Of a DNA stretch of 64,000 nt, positions 54,533 to 64,000 are shown one piece after another. Both the position numbers and the translations under genes were made by a program. The notes beneath the pieces are model-generated. The model ran no database searches. It was not told the origin of the DNA and saw only the letters and a list, made by a program, of their open reading frames with translations. The stretch is from Candidatus Terasakiella magnetica (GTDB lineage Bacteria; Pseudomonadota; Alphaproteobacteria; Rhodospirillales; Terasakiellaceae): NCBI RefSeq assembly GCF_900093605.1, contig NZ_FLYE01000044.1, forward strand, positions 119,097 through 183,096, written 5' to 3'. The first letter of the stretch is position 1. Each line of letters opens with the position of its first letter.

Positions 54533-55618
54533 TTAACGCAGCTTCAATGTGGCAAGGCCAATGAGGCCCAAAATCAAAGCGATAATCCAAAAACGAATAA
54601 CAATGGTGGGTTCTTGCCAGCCCTTTTTTTCATAATGGTGATGTAGCGGCGCCATCTTAAAGACGCGCTTGCCCGTGAGTTTGAAGGAGGCCACCTGAAC
54701 AATGACTGAAACGGTTTCTAAAACAAACAGGCCGCCCACGATGGCGAGGACCAATTCGTGTTTAACCACAACGGCGATGGACCCAAGGGTGCCCCCAAGG
54801 GCAAGTGAGCCCGTATCGCCCATAAACACCATGGCAGGCGGGGCATTAAACCAGAGAAAGCCGATACAACCGCCAATGACAGCCGCGCAAATGATGGCAA
54901 GCTCACCTGCACCCGGCACGTGATGGATTTGCAGATAGCTTGAGAAAACGAAGTGACCCACCAGATAAGAGATAATGGCAAAAACGCCCGTGGCAATAAT
55001 CACCGGAACCGTTGCCAAACCGTCAAGCCCGTCTGTTAGGTTGACCGCATTGGAAGAACCGATCATCACGACGATGGCAAAAACAGGGAAGAACCAACCA
55101 AAATTAAGCAACACATCTTTAAAAAATGGCAAAGCCAGATGGGTGTTGAGTGTTTCAGGTTGAACACTTGCAATGATGACAGAAGCAATGCCGGCAAAGA
55201 CAAGCTGGCCTAAAAGCTTCATTTTACCGGGCAGGCCCTTGGTGTTTTTCTTTGAAACTTTAAGGTAATCATCGGCAAAACCAATAAGCCCATAGCCCAA
55301 TGTCACCAGCATCACCGACCAGATATAAGGGTTGGACAGGTCAGCCCATAATAAAACAGAAATCGACATGGAAGACAGGATCATGATCCCGCCCATGGTG
55401 GGTGTGCCTTGTTTTTTAAGGTGGCTTTCTGGCCCATCATCACGAATCGGCTGGCCTTGGCCCTGCCATTGACGCAACCAATGGATCATTTTTGGACCGA
55501 TGATAAAAGCAATAATCATTGCTGTCATAACCGCACCGCCTGTTCTGAATGTCAGATAGCGAAACAGGTTAAAGACCGGAATTTGATCGGCCAAAGGAAA
55601 GAGGAGGTGATATAGCAT
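54533..55618 (-). CDS. mraY: Phospho-N-acetylmuramoyl-pentapeptide transferase
   Basis: Makes lipid I from UDP-MurNAc-pentapeptide and undecaprenyl phosphate. The 361-residue protein has ten helices. [11 protein letters not shown], the aspartates in [26 protein letters not shown] and [10 protein letters not shown] are all present. ATG 55618 ([11 protein letters not shown]) is the family start; the frame runs eight codons further. Confidence 0.97.
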   Translation of the reverse strand: MLYHLLFPLADQIPVFNLFRYLTFRTGGAVMTAMIIAFIIGPKMIHWLRQWQGQGQPIRDDGPESHLKKQGTPTMGGIMILSSMSISVLLWADLSNPYIWSVMLVTLGYGLIGFADDYLKVSKKNTKGLPGKMKLLGQLVFAGIASVIIASVQPETLNTHLALPFFKDVLLNFGWFFPVFAIVVMIGSSNAVNLTDGLDGLATVPVIIATGVFAIISYLVGHFVFSSYLQIHHVPGAGELAIICAAVIGGCIGFLWFNAPPAMVFMGDTGSLALGGTLGSIAVVVKHELVLAIVGGLFVLETVSVIVQVASFKLTGKRVFKMAPLHHHYEKKGWQEPTIVIRFWIIALILGLIGLATLKLR

Positions 55619-55638
55619 GTGTTTAAGTCTCTTTCTTC

Positions 55639-57030
55639 TCAAGTCCTATTGGGTTGCAAATCTAGCAAAGCATCAAGCACCAGATCGGTGCGAGAGCCGC
55701 GCGAACTTTTAATACTGATCACATCACCGGGCTGGACAGCTTGAAGAACCAGCGGGGCAAGGTGATCGGCACTTGTGGCATGAGCGCCGCGTTTATTTTG
55801 GGCAAGCGCATCATGTAAATGTTTCATCAAGGGGCCACAGGTGAAAACCAGATCAATGTTTTCACAGGCATCAATCAGCCCATGGTGGATCGCAATTTCA
55901 TCAGGGCCGAGTTCTAACATGTCGCCAAGCACAGCGATGCGGCGACCTTCTTGATGGGAAAGCACATCAAGGGCTGCGCGCATGGAGGCATCATTTGCAT
56001 TATAACTTTCATCAATAATGCGGATGGAACCACCGGATAAATCAACATTATGAACTGCGCCGCGCCCTTTCAGTTGGGTGAGGTGGGCCAGATCATGGGC
56101 GGCCTTTTCAATATCCCCATCAAGGGCGCAAACACTTGCCAGTACAGCGAGGCTGTTAGATACCCAATGGGTGCCATCATGGGCAATGGTGTAATCAATC
56201 AGCTTGCCATGAAGGTCCGCTTTAATATGCGTGCCGCTTCCATTTTGGTTTTTCTCTGCTTTAATCACGGTGAAATCACCATGGTCCTGACCAAAGGAAT
56301 AAATGTTGCCTGCGCCATGTTTAATAGAGGACTGCATCATGCGGGAATGAAATTCGTTGTCTGCATTAATGACTGCACAACCGCCTTTTTTAAGGCCTGT
56401 GAAAATTTCGCATTTCGCATCGGCAATATCAGCAATGGATTTGAAATTTTCCAGATGAGCGGGTGCAATCGTTGTAATGACGGCAACATCGGGTTCAGCC
56501 ATTTCAGAAAGAACGCTGAGTTCACCTGCGTGGTTCATGCCCAGTTCCAAAACGGCGAAATCACAATCGCGCGCCATTCGGGCCAAGGTAAGCGGCAGGC
56601 CGAAATGGTTGTTTAAATTGCCAAGGGTCGCATGGGTTTTACCTTGTTTGGAAAGCACGCTGGCAAGGGCTTCTTTCACGCCTGTTTTGCCGACACTGCC
56701 TGTGACAGCAACAATTTTTGCATCGCTTCTGGAACGTGCCACATAGCCTAAATCTTCTAAGGCCTTTGTGGTGTCTTTTACCAGTAGGAGATTCTCGTCT
56801 TCACGGCAATCATTTGGGACTTGCGAAACGATTGCGGCTGCTGCACCTGCTTTAAGGGCATTGCGCACGAACTTATGACCATCAAAGCTTGGACCTTTAA
56901 GGGCAATAAATAGATCGCCTTTTTCAATGTTGCGACTATCAATTGAAATGCCTGTACATTCCCAATCGCCAAAAGGCGTACCATCTGTTGCAAGGGCGGC
57001 TTCTTGTGCTGTCCAAAGGATATCAGCCAT
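55639..57030 (-). CDS. murF: UDP-MurNAc-tripeptide--D-alanyl-D-alanine ligase
   Basis: Adds D-Ala-D-Ala. The 463-residue Mur ligase has [20 protein letters not shown], the P-loop [14 protein letters not shown], and [11 protein letters not shown]. An almost perfect AAAGGAGGT lies upstream, inside the 3' end of murE, and the genes overlap by eight bases. Confidence 0.97.
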   Translation of the reverse strand: MADILWTAQEAALATDGTPFGDWECTGISIDSRNIEKGDLFIALKGPSFDGHKFVRNALKAGAAAAIVSQVPNDCREDENLLLVKDTTKALEDLGYVARSRSDAKIVAVTGSVGKTGVKEALASVLSKQGKTHATLGNLNNHFGLPLTLARMARDCDFAVLELGMNHAGELSVLSEMAEPDVAVITTIAPAHLENFKSIADIADAKCEIFTGLKKGGCAVINADNEFHSRMMQSSIKHGAGNIYSFGQDHGDFTVIKAEKNQNGSGTHIKADLHGKLIDYTIAHDGTHWVSNSLAVLASVCALDGDIEKAAHDLAHLTQLKGRGAVHNVDLSGGSIRIIDESYNANDASMRAALDVLSHQEGRRIAVLGDMLELGPDEIAIHHGLIDACENIDLVFTCGPLMKHLHDALAQNKRGAHATSADHLAPLVLQAVQPGDVISIKSSRGSRTDLVLDALLDLQPNRT

Positions 57031-58444
57031 TTATGACCTCCTTTGCAAGCGCACGGTCATCAAAAGGAAGCACTTTATCACCAACGATCTGGCCCGTTTC
57101 ATGGCCTTTACCCGCGATTAAAAGAACATCGCCTTCATTTAAATTGGCAATGGCTTGGCTAATGGCGTCTTTGCGATCACCAATTTCATGGGCCGTTGGG
57201 CAAGCAGGCATGATCTCAGCACGAATGCTGGCGGCATCTTCGCCACGCGGGTTGTCGTCTGTGACATAAATGATATCGGCATTTTCAGTGGCAATGCGAC
57301 CCATTTCAGGGCGCTTCCCACGATCACGATCGCCACCACAGCCAAAGACAACACACAGTTTACCATCCGTATGGGGGCGCAGTGCTTTTAGGACCGTTTG
57401 AAGGGCATCCGGTGTGTGGGCATAATCTACATAGACGCCCTTGCCGATCAATTCCATGCGACCGGGCACGCCTTCAAGCTTTTCAAGCAAAGGCACACAA
57501 TCAGCGGCATTTGCGCCTGAAGCCATCACAACGCCGAGTGAACAAAGCGCGTTTTCAGCTTGAAAATATCCTGCCAGTGGCAAGGTGAGGGTGTAGGTCT
57601 CACCGTCAATTTCAAGGCTGAGTTTTTGACCCTCAGGGCAAGGGGTGGCCTCTTTTAAACAGATGGTTTCGCCTTTTTTGCCATAGGAAATGACTTTTTG
57701 GCTATAGCCGTCCAGTTCGTCAACCAGCTCATCAAACTCTGGCGCATCTGCATTTAAAACAGCCTTGCCACCCGGGCGCAATAGCTCGCTGAAAAGACGT
57801 TTTTTCGCTGCCAAATAGCTTGCCATATCGCCATGGTAATCCAGATGGTCACGGCTGAGGTTAGTAAAGGCGGCAATGCGTACATTCACCCCATCCATGC
57901 GGAACTGATCAAGCCCATGGCTTGAGGCTTCCATAGCCAGATGGGTGACGCCGAGTTTTGCAATTTCATCAAGGCGTTCATGCAGGCCTGCCGGATCAGG
58001 TGTGGTTAAGCCACCTGAAATATCAAGCCCGGGTGCCGTGATGCCAAGGGTGCCGATACTGGCGGCTTGCTCACCCAGCATAGACCACATCTGGCGCACA
58101 AAAGTCACACAAGAACTTTTGCCATTTGTACCTGTAATTGCCGCGGTCATTCTGGGTTGTTTTTCATAAAAACTCGCCGCGATATCTGCAAAGCGCAGGC
58201 GCGGGTTTTTATCATAAACAAAAATAACGCCCTCAATGGCTTCCATCTCACCGTCGTCCCGGTTTACCAGAACCACACGGGCGCCATTTTCAACGGCCTG
58301 TGGAATAAAGCTGCGTCCATCAACGTTGGAACCGGGAAGGGCAGCAAAAAGAAAGCCGGGTTTTACTTTTCTGGAATCAACCGTGATACCGGTGATTTCC
58401 ATATTCTCTTCAAGTTCAGGGATGAGGTTATCAAGCATGACCAT
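57023..58444 (-). CDS. murE: UDP-MurNAc-L-Ala-D-Glu--meso-diaminopimelate ligase
   Basis: Adds the third stem-peptide residue. The 473-residue protein has TVDSRKVKPGFLFAALPG, ITGTNGKSSCVTFV and the motif DNPRGED; DNPR indicates meso-diaminopimelate rather than lysine specificity. AAGGA lies eight bases before ATG 58444. A second ATG two codons on is also possible. Confidence 0.97.
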   Translation of the reverse strand: MVMLDNLIPELEENMEITGITVDSRKVKPGFLFAALPGSNVDGRSFIPQAVENGARVVLVNRDDGEMEAIEGVIFVYDKNPRLRFADIAASFYEKQPRMTAAITGTNGKSSCVTFVRQMWSMLGEQAASIGTLGITAPGLDISGGLTTPDPAGLHERLDEIAKLGVTHLAMEASSHGLDQFRMDGVNVRIAAFTNLSRDHLDYHGDMASYLAAKKRLFSELLRPGGKAVLNADAPEFDELVDELDGYSQKVISYGKKGETICLKEATPCPEGQKLSLEIDGETYTLTLPLAGYFQAENALCSLGVVMASGANAADCVPLLEKLEGVPGRMELIGKGVYVDYAHTPDALQTVLKALRPHTDGKLCVVFGCGGDRDRGKRPEMGRIATENADIIYVTDDNPRGEDAASIRAEIMPACPTAHEIGDRKDAISQAIANLNEGDVLLIAGKGHETGQIVGDKVLPFDDRALAKEVING

Positions 58445-58448
58445 GTCT

Positions 58449-60140
58449 TTATCCTTTCACACGAATAAAGAGAGGGTCGCCGGGTTTATAGGCTTCCTCA
58501 TCAACGTTTGAGGGTTGCAGGCCAAGCATGGGGCCAATGCGGTCTACAACTTTTTTAATAACAGGGGCTGCAACCCAGCCCGCAGTGGCATAACCAAATG
58601 TCTTTTTATTGCCAACGGGTTCATCCACCATGGCAAGTACGGCATATTTTGGATTTTCCATCGGGAAAACAGCGGCAAAGGATGAAATGCGCGAACGGCG
58701 GTTATAGGTGCCGTTTTGTTGCTTATCCGCTGTGCCCGTTTTTCCGCCTACACGATAGAATTTAGAATTGGCTTTTTTACCGGAGCCTTGCAAGACCACA
58801 AGACGCATGAGTTTGCGCATCTGATCTGAGGTCGCTTTAGAAATTACGCGCTGGCCCTCAATGCGGTCTTCCTCATTTTCCAGCTTTAACAATGTCGGTT
58901 GATGTAACAAGCCACCATTGGCAACCGCGCCCACTGCACTGGTGAGTTGCAGCGGGGTAATGGCAATGCCGTGACCATAAGCAATGGTCATGGTGTTGGC
59001 CTTGCGCCATGTGGCGGGATAAAGCGGTGCGCCCACTTCAGGGATTTCCAGTGAAGACGCATTGAGCAGGCCGAAACGCCCAAGATAATCACGTTGTAGG
59101 CGCGTGCCAGCTTGTACGGCAATTTGGGCTGAGCCGATATTGGAAGAGAAAACCAGAATTTCAGGGACGCTTAAATGACGGTTTTTGGCATGGAAGTCCC
59201 GAATTTGGAAGCGACCGATTTTTAACGGCTTGGTCGCATCAAAGCTATCTTTTAGATTAACCACACCGCTATCAAGGGCCATGGCTGTGTTAAACAGCTT
59301 GAAGATGGAGCCCATTTCATAAACGCCTTTTGTGGCGCGGTTAAAGCTGGTGTTATCTTTTAATGAACTGGTGTTGTTGGGGTCAAAGTCTGGCAAAGAG
59401 ACGAGCGAGAGAAGCTCCCCTGTTTGAATGTCCATAACCACACCGGCCCCGCCGATGGCTTTAAATTCATCAATGGCATCTTGCAAGGCATTGCGCATCA
59501 CCGATTGGACACGCACATCAATAGCAAGGTCTAACGTGCCGCCCGGGCTTGTCAGTTGATGGTTAAAGCTTTTTTCAATTCCTGAAATGCCGCGACCATC
59601 CACATCAGTAAAACCAAGAACATGGGCCATTGTCGGGCCGTGTGGATAGGTGCGACGTTCTTCGCGCTGGTAATCTAGACCGGGAATGCCAAGCTGGTTG
59701 ACTTGGTGTTTCTGGTTAGGCGTTAAGGTGCGTACCAGATAATCAAAACGCTTACCTGAGTTTAGCTTTTTAACGGTCTTGCCGATGCTGAGTTCTGGTA
59801 AGATACGGGCAAGTTTGATAGCGGCTTCTGTTGGGTCTTCTCCCGCATTTAAAAAGGCTTTTGAATCCACAATCAGGGAGTCTGTGGGTAAAGAAGTGGC
59901 GATTAAAACACCGTTGCGATCAACGATATTTGCGCGCACCGCATCGACATTTTCACTTTCAGGGCTGTGAACCAGCTTGGGTTCTTGATGACCACTAAGC
60001 AGAGAAAGGTCAACCACGCGACCTGCCAAAACAACAAACAGCACAGCAAAAATCGCACCAGCAACAAGCGTGCGGTTATGCCCTGTATCAATAGCGCGTT
60101 TATTGCGCAGTTGCTTGACCCTAGCCCCCCTAAGTTCCAT
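58449..60140 (-). CDS. ftsI: Septal transpeptidase FtsI (PBP3, class B)
   Basis: Cross-links septal peptidoglycan. One N-terminal membrane helix (TLVAGAIFAVLFVVLAGRVV), a PBP dimer/pedestal domain, then the transpeptidase domain with S278-I-F-K281, the S332-S-N triad and K467-T-G. All three active-site motifs are intact. Length is 563 residues, four bases from murE and close to ftsL. Confidence 0.97.
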   Translation of the reverse strand: MELRGARVKQLRNKRAIDTGHNRTLVAGAIFAVLFVVLAGRVVDLSLLSGHQEPKLVHSPESENVDAVRANIVDRNGVLIATSLPTDSLIVDSKAFLNAGEDPTEAAIKLARILPELSIGKTVKKLNSGKRFDYLVRTLTPNQKHQVNQLGIPGLDYQREERRTYPHGPTMAHVLGFTDVDGRGISGIEKSFNHQLTSPGGTLDLAIDVRVQSVMRNALQDAIDEFKAIGGAGVVMDIQTGELLSLVSLPDFDPNNTSSLKDNTSFNRATKGVYEMGSIFKLFNTAMALDSGVVNLKDSFDATKPLKIGRFQIRDFHAKNRHLSVPEILVFSSNIGSAQIAVQAGTRLQRDYLGRFGLLNASSLEIPEVGAPLYPATWRKANTMTIAYGHGIAITPLQLTSAVGAVANGGLLHQPTLLKLENEEDRIEGQRVISKATSDQMRKLMRLVVLQGSGKKANSKFYRVGGKTGTADKQQNGTYNRRSRISSFAAVFPMENPKYAVLAMVDEPVGNKKTFGYATAGWVAAPVIKKVVDRIGPMLGLQPSNVDEEAYKPGDPLFIRVKG

Positions 60141-60143
60141 GTG

Positions 60144-60464
60144 CTATCGCTCCACCTTTGTCGGTTGAACTTTAGGATCAGGCGTTAGAACCTGCTTATC
60201 AAACATATCCATATTGATGAGTTGCTCACCGCGCATTTCCTCAAGCCCGAGGTAGCGCTTAGCAAGGTCTTCCAAGCGGCTTGGATCGTTTAGGTAGCTC
60301 CATTCCGCTTTTAAGATATGGATGGTTTCTTGTTCTTGCAAAATCTCTTTGTTAAGGGCGCGTAGCTCTTTTTCCAAGGCATCGACCTGATAAGTGATGC
60401 GAAAGACACCAATGGAAAGAACAATGGCTAAAACGACAGTAAGGGCGATGGTCAAACGTGTCAT
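60144..60464 (-). CDS. ftsL: Cell division protein FtsL
   Basis: Small bitopic divisome protein (106 residues): a membrane helix at residues ~3-20 (LTIALTVVLAIVLSIGVF), then a leucine-zipper-like coiled coil (LEKELRALNKEILQEQETI) and the LNDPSRLEDLAKRYLGL segment conserved in FtsL. ATG 60464 has AGGAGAGG upstream and overlaps the rsmH stop by four bases. The family is recognised mainly by position and topology. Confidence 0.9.
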   Translation of the reverse strand: MTRLTIALTVVLAIVLSIGVFRITYQVDALEKELRALNKEILQEQETIHILKAEWSYLNDPSRLEDLAKRYLGLEEMRGEQLINMDMFDKQVLTPDPKVQPTKVER

Positions 60465-61402
60465 GCGGCCTCTCCTGTCCAAGTTGGCGCTTCTGTGCGC
60501 AAGCCCGCGCGCAGTTTTGAAGAGCGTGCGCGTGGGTTTTCACGGCATTCTTCCTCACTTGGTGCAACCGGTTTGCGGTTGATGATTTTAAAGGTTGCTT
60601 GCGGGCCCGTATCACCGCCATCAGGCATGTAACGGTTGGTGCGTGCATTACCGCCACTGCGCTCTTTGAAGAATTTTTTCACAATGCGATCTTCCAAGGA
60701 ATGGAAGGTCACCACAACCAGACGACCACCGGGCAAAAGCAGCTCTTCAGCAGCTGCCAAGCCACGCATCAACTCACCTAATTCATCATTTACATAAATG
60801 CGCAAACCTTGAAAAGTGCGTGTAGCGGGATCAATCTTGTCTTTGGCTTGCCACACAACAGAGCGCACAATTTTTGCCAATTGGCCTGTGGTGGTGATTT
60901 TTTCTTCACGGCGCGCTTCAACAATGGCTTTTGCCACGCGGCGCGAATGACGCTCTTCACCATATTTATAAATGATGTCAGCGAGTTCTTTTTCTTCGTA
61001 AGTATTCACCACGTCGGCTGCGCTTTCCCCGCTTTGGGCCATGCGCATATCAAGGGGGCCATCTTCGCGAAATGAAAAACCGCGATCAGCCTCATCGATC
61101 TGAAAGGAAGAGACTCCTATATCCAGAACGACGGCGTTCACCTTTTGATTCACAAGGGCCGCCATGTCGCCATAGCAGCCCTCAAACATTTCCAGCCGGT
61201 TATCCAGCGTTTTGGATAAGGCTTTTCCCCGCTCAATTGCATCGGGGTCGCGATCAATGCCAAAGACCCGGCAACGTGCACCGTCCAGTATGGCTTTGGT
61301 GTAGCCGCCACCACCAAAAGTGCCATCAATGATGATGTCATCATCTTGAGGGGCCACGGCTTCAACAATTTCTTTTAAAAGGACAGGGATGTGACCACTC
61401 AT
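60461..61402 (-). CDS. rsmH: 16S rRNA (cytosine1402-N4)-methyltransferase
   Basis: The 313-residue SAM-dependent enzyme (MraW) opens HIPVLLKEIVEAV, then GTFGGGGYTKAIL (motif I). Later come VVLDIGVSSFQID, a helical insert, FQGLRIYVNDELGEL and VVVTFHSLEDRIVKKFFK. It overlaps mraZ by four bases. Confidence 0.98.
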   Translation of the reverse strand: MSGHIPVLLKEIVEAVAPQDDDIIIDGTFGGGGYTKAILDGARCRVFGIDRDPDAIERGKALSKTLDNRLEMFEGCYGDMAALVNQKVNAVVLDIGVSSFQIDEADRGFSFREDGPLDMRMAQSGESAADVVNTYEEKELADIIYKYGEERHSRRVAKAIVEARREEKITTTGQLAKIVRSVVWQAKDKIDPATRTFQGLRIYVNDELGELMRGLAAAEELLLPGGRLVVVTFHSLEDRIVKKFFKERSGGNARTNRYMPDGGDTGPQATFKIINRKPVAPSEEECRENPRARSSKLRAGLRTEAPTWTGEAA

Positions 61403-61866
61403 GTTTCATCTCCCTTTACTTTTATCTTTAAAGTGCGTTTGGCTGCTTTTGCACGGCTGAAGGCTTCTTTAGCATGGGCTTCATAAGCATTTGGTTCCCA
61501 AATGAAAATCTCGCGCCCCCGCCCGACAAACAGGGCTTGGTCTGTAATACCGGCATGTTCAAGAAGCTCTTGAGGGATAATCACACGGCCTTCCGTATCA
61601 AAAGAAAGCTGGTTGGCGTTTTCTAAAATAACAGCTGCTAAATCGTCTTGATCATCAGAGAAAAAGTCGGTTTCAGCAGTCAGGCTGTCAGATAAAAGGG
61701 TCATGAACTCTTCGCCGCAAGCGGCAATCGCGGGGAATTTAAAGGATGGGTAGGCATACATCCCGCGAAAAGATTGGGTCTCAAAAGACGCGCGGAAAGG
61801 CTTAGGAACGGAAGTGCGCCCCTTTTTATCTATTTTATTTAGATGCCTTCCGACAAACAGTGCCAT
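61399..61866 (-). CDS. mraZ: Transcriptional regulator MraZ
   Basis: The 155-residue AbrB-like protein with two swapped-hairpin halves heads the dcw cluster. The first half has HLNKIDKKGRTSVPKPFR, the second LSFDTEGRVIIPQELLEHAGI, both typical. It binds repeats upstream of its own gene and represses the cluster in E. coli. Four tightly phased ATGGGA boxes and two outliers lie 110-185 bases upstream. The ribosome site is poor, and ATG 61866 is the family start. Confidence 0.96.
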   Translation of the reverse strand: MALFVGRHLNKIDKKGRTSVPKPFRASFETQSFRGMYAYPSFKFPAIAACGEEFMTLLSDSLTAETDFFSDDQDDLAAVILENANQLSFDTEGRVIIPQELLEHAGITDQALFVGRGREIFIWEPNAYEAHAKEAFSRAKAAKRTLKIKVKGDET

Positions 61867-61973
61867 GGTGGCTTATGCCTATATCTAATAAGAGTTCCAA
61901 ACCATTCCCATTGAAAAATACTGCGCTTATCGGTTAGAAACCGAGGTTGTGCGGGAAAGACCATTGTTAACGG

Positions 61974-62051
61974 ATGGGCTGACCCTATTATTCGATGGGA
62001 TAATATGGGATACCATGGGATTTAATGGGAGGTCAACGCAAAATGATGGGA
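61974..62051. promoter_or_regulatory. Array of ATGGG boxes, probable MraZ operator
   Basis: ATGGGA occurs at 61995, 62005, 62015 and 62025 (start positions), exactly 10 bases apart. It is flanked at 21 bases on either side by ATGGGC (61974) and ATGGGA (62046). TGGGA-type repeats separated by five bases are the known MraZ target in E. coli. The boxes are on the + strand, opposite to the mraZ coding strand. Confidence 0.75.
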
Positions 62052-62427
62052 AAAGCCGCAGAAAATAAGGGGCTATAGGAAGGCTTAAAACAATATCTAG
62101 GGTAAAGAAATTATATTAGCACTATATATGGGCGCAGGCATTCCTGCTTATATGTATAACCTTTAGAAAAAGTGAACGAGATCAAAGGTTTCTTATGGTT
62201 TGCTCAAAAAGTGGCAAAAGTATTAGAAAAAAGAAGCTCGAGAGCTTGGGTTTAAAGCTGTCCTTTTTATGAGCGGGAGAAGTAGGAGCGAGCAACTCAT
62301 TTTAAGCTGAAGAAATGAAGCCTTTGCATGGATTCTATTTTCTCAAGATAGGAAGTTATTTCTTGCCTTGACCTCTTGGATTAAATGTTCGACTATCAAA
62401 CAAAATCAAGAGTGGGAGAAAGTATCT
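62052..62427. other. AT-rich gap between the MraZ boxes and the SDR gene
   Basis: I see no gene, tRNA or long repeat. Near 62360 TTGACC could be a -35 box for the SDR gene, but no good -10 follows at the right distance. Confidence 0.45.
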
Positions 62428-63210
62428 ATGCTTTCAGGTAAGACAGCAATTGTAACGGGTTCAACAAGCGGGATCGGTTTGGGCATTGCCACATCATTGT
62501 GTGAGCAAAATTGTAATGTGGTCATTAATGGGCGCAAGCAGACAGAACAGACAGATAAAATCTGTGCGGACCTAGATAAGTTGGGTTCGGGCAAAGTGCT
62601 GTTCCAAGCCGCTGACCTCTCGAAGCTTGACCATATTGAAACCATGATGAGTAATACCAAGCAGGAATTTGGTAGTGTTGATATTGTGGTGAATAATGCC
62701 GGTATGCAGCATGTTTCACCCATTGAAGATTTTGACCCTGAAAAATGGGACCTACTGCTTTCCCTTAACCTAAGCGCCGCTTTTCATGTGATGCGTTTGG
62801 CTTTGCCTGATATGAAGGCGAAGAATTGGGGCCGTGTGATCAATGTCTCATCTGCTCATGGGCAGGTGGCTTCGGTGAATAAATCGGCCTATGTGGCGAG
62901 CAAACATGGCTTGATCGGTCTAACCAAGGTCTGCGCTTTGGAAACGGCTGAAACAGGTATTACGGCCAATACGATTTGCCCGGGCTGGGTGCGCACGCCG
63001 CTTGTGGAAGACCAAATTGTAATGCGCGCTGATAAATCAGGACGCACGGTTGAAGAAGAGGCAAAAGATCTTTTGTCTGAAAAACAACCCTCAAAAGAGT
63101 TTGTCACACCCAAGCAGCTTGGCGATACGGCGGTTTATCTTTGTTCAGATGCGGCAAGTCAGATGACAGGCACAACCCTGACATTGGATGGCGGCTGGAC
63201 AGCGCAATAA
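62428..63210 (+). CDS. 3-hydroxybutyrate dehydrogenase-like short-chain dehydrogenase
   Basis: The 260-residue Rossmann SDR has the cofactor loop TGSTSGIGLGIA, NNAG in VVNNAGMQHVSP, and the catalytic tetrad Asn/Ser/Tyr/Lys in INVSSAHGQVAS and SAYVASKHG. CPGWVRTPLVEDQI and the C-terminal DGGWTAQ match D-3-hydroxybutyrate dehydrogenases, which oxidise 3-hydroxybutyrate to acetoacetate in polyhydroxybutyrate/ketone-body use. ATG 62428 gives the standard length; the frame extends 20 codons further upstream. Confidence 0.9.
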   Translation: MLSGKTAIVTGSTSGIGLGIATSLCEQNCNVVINGRKQTEQTDKICADLDKLGSGKVLFQAADLSKLDHIETMMSNTKQEFGSVDIVVNNAGMQHVSPIEDFDPEKWDLLLSLNLSAAFHVMRLALPDMKAKNWGRVINVSSAHGQVASVNKSAYVASKHGLIGLTKVCALETAETGITANTICPGWVRTPLVEDQIVMRADKSGRTVEEEAKDLLSEKQPSKEFVTPKQLGDTAVYLCSDAASQMTGTTLTLDGGWTAQ

Positions 63211-63220
63211 GAAAAGCAAA

Positions 63221-63252
63221 ACACCATTCCTGAGTAAGTTCGGGAATGGTGT
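63221..63252. terminator. Bidirectional terminator between the SDR and hydrolase genes
   Basis: ACACCATTCC (63221-63230) pairs perfectly with GGAATGGTGT (63243-63252) around a 12-base loop, with T-rich sequence after it on the + strand and TTTTGC-type sequence on the other. It lies between convergent stops. Confidence 0.85.
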
Positions 63253-63257
63253 GCGTT

Positions 63258-64000
63258 TTATTTCTTGGAGAATTCCAGTAAATCCTGAATGAAACGTTCC
63301 GGCTGTTTGAGGTGCGGGGAATGGTCCGCATCTTCATATAAATGGAGCGTACTATCGCCAATGGAATTATGGACAAATTCAGCTGTTGATTTGCCGTAAT
63401 AATTGCTCTTTTCCCCATAGATTAGCAGGGTGGGGATTTTAAGCTCAGTGAGCAGCGTGCGAAAATCAGATTCAGTAAGCTCTTTCCAAATCTCGATTAG
63501 CGGCTTTGGGTCGTAGGCTTTTAAGAGGTTACGTGTCGCCTTAATGCCTTTGGTATCTTCGGCATATTTTTTACGTGTGGCATGGTTATGACCAAAAGCG
63601 GCGAGTTTAAGCACGCATTCTGAAAAATCTTCCTGCATGGAAAACATGAAAATACGGTTGTCGCGCTCGTTAAAGCGCCCGTAAATACCATATTCCCATG
63701 TGTCATCGGTGACCAGTTTTGGCGTCTGGTCAATGATGCCGATTTTGGAAACATTATCCTGACCGTATTTTTCCAGATACTTCCACATGATAAAGGCGCC
63801 CATGGAATGGCCGACGATCATGGGTTTTACCAGATTGTTTTCGCTGATGAGATCATTGAGGTCATCTGCCAAATGCTCCAGCGTGTAGGGCGGCTTTGAG
63901 GTGAGTTGTGAGCGACCGTGCCCACGTGCATCCCATGCATAAACCGTAAAGTGTTTTGAAAGTTCGGGCATGAGTTTTGCCCATTCCAAGTGAGAACCGC
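63258..64000 (-). CDS. Alpha/beta hydrolase, N-terminus outside the window
   Basis: The frame remains open to base 64000 on the - strand (GSHLEWAKL at the edge), so the start lies beyond. Visible features are the nucleophile elbow VGHSMGAF (Ser), the acidic region after LLIYGEKSNY, and the catalytic His in DADHSPHL. YAWDARGHGRS is the strand/loop before the elbow. The fold is clear but the substrate is not; its position next to a 3-hydroxybutyrate dehydrogenase hints at ester or polyester metabolism only weakly. Confidence 0.85.
   Translation of the reverse strand, partial: GSHLEWAKLMPELSKHFTVYAWDARGHGRSQLTSKPPYTLEHLADDLNDLISENNLVKPMIVGHSMGAFIMWKYLEKYGQDNVSKIGIIDQTPKLVTDDTWEYGIYGRFNERDNRIFMFSMQEDFSECVLKLAAFGHNHATRKKYAEDTKGIKATRNLLKAYDPKPLIEIWKELTESDFRTLLTELKIPTLLIYGEKSNYYGKSTAEFVHNSIGDSTLHLYEDADHSPHLKQPERFIQDLLEFSKK

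Overview
This window is a chromosomal segment of an alphaproteobacterium, probably a marine Rhodospirillales-type lineage; the genus cannot be fixed from the sequence alone. The grounds are the split ATP synthase F0 operon with paired b' and b subunits (atpI-atpB-atpE-atpF'-atpF), the order mutY / DciA-like (DUF721) / dsbA / smc, and a complete dcw cluster running mraZ to ftsZ and on through lpxC, bamD, recN and ligA. Base composition is moderate and fairly even, apart from one clearly AT-rich gene (13955-14647). Coding density is very high, with many 4-base ATGA overlaps. I saw no insertion sequence, prophage, CRISPR array, tRNA or rRNA.

Layout. Positions 1-918 hold the 3' end of a Lon-type protease. 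Positions 1081-8106 are a cobalamin (corrin ring) operon on the + strand: cbiX, a cobH fusion, cobL, cobI, a cbiG-cobJ fusion and cobM. CbiX and CbiG together point to early cobalt insertion, the oxygen-independent route, despite Cob-style domain fusions. Positions 8103-9683 carry tag and a TehA/SLAC1-type transporter on the - strand. Positions 9864-12437 are the F0 operon, with a recognisable promoter and terminator. Positions 12802-17244 hold mixed - strand genes: a small hypothetical, radC, an AT-rich membrane protein, map, sfsA and a methyltransferase. Positions 17315-20289 on the + strand carry comF, grxC, a nitrilase-family amidase and a putative glycosyltransferase.

Positions 20292-25478 on the - strand hold smc, dsbA and a DciA-like gene, divergent from mutY at 25546. 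A + strand series follows mutY: a lipoprotein translationally coupled to an exported caspase-like protein, msrB, a MATE transporter and an MltC-like lytic transglycosylase (to 31362). Then come a chemoreceptor, pepN and an acyl-ACP thioesterase on the - strand, osmC on the + strand, and a small orphan gene on the - strand.

Positions 37591-61866 form one long - strand block. In transcription order it is mraZ-rsmH-ftsL-ftsI-murE-murF-mraY-murD-ftsW-murG-murC-murB-ddl-ftsQ-ftsA-ftsZ, a strong terminator, then lpxC, terminator, bamD, recN, ligA. It encodes the cytoplasmic peptidoglycan precursor pathway, the divisome core, the first committed lipid A step and outer-membrane protein assembly. Upstream of mraZ lies a phased array of ATGGG boxes, the likely MraZ operator. 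The window ends with a 3-hydroxybutyrate dehydrogenase-like SDR (+) and a partial alpha/beta hydrolase (-).

I did not find a convincing entirely new multi-gene system. The leads most worth following are the lipoprotein-caspase pair, the N-terminal domain fused to precorrin-8X methylmutase, the MraZ box array, a set of REP-like hairpins, and the AT-rich membrane protein.
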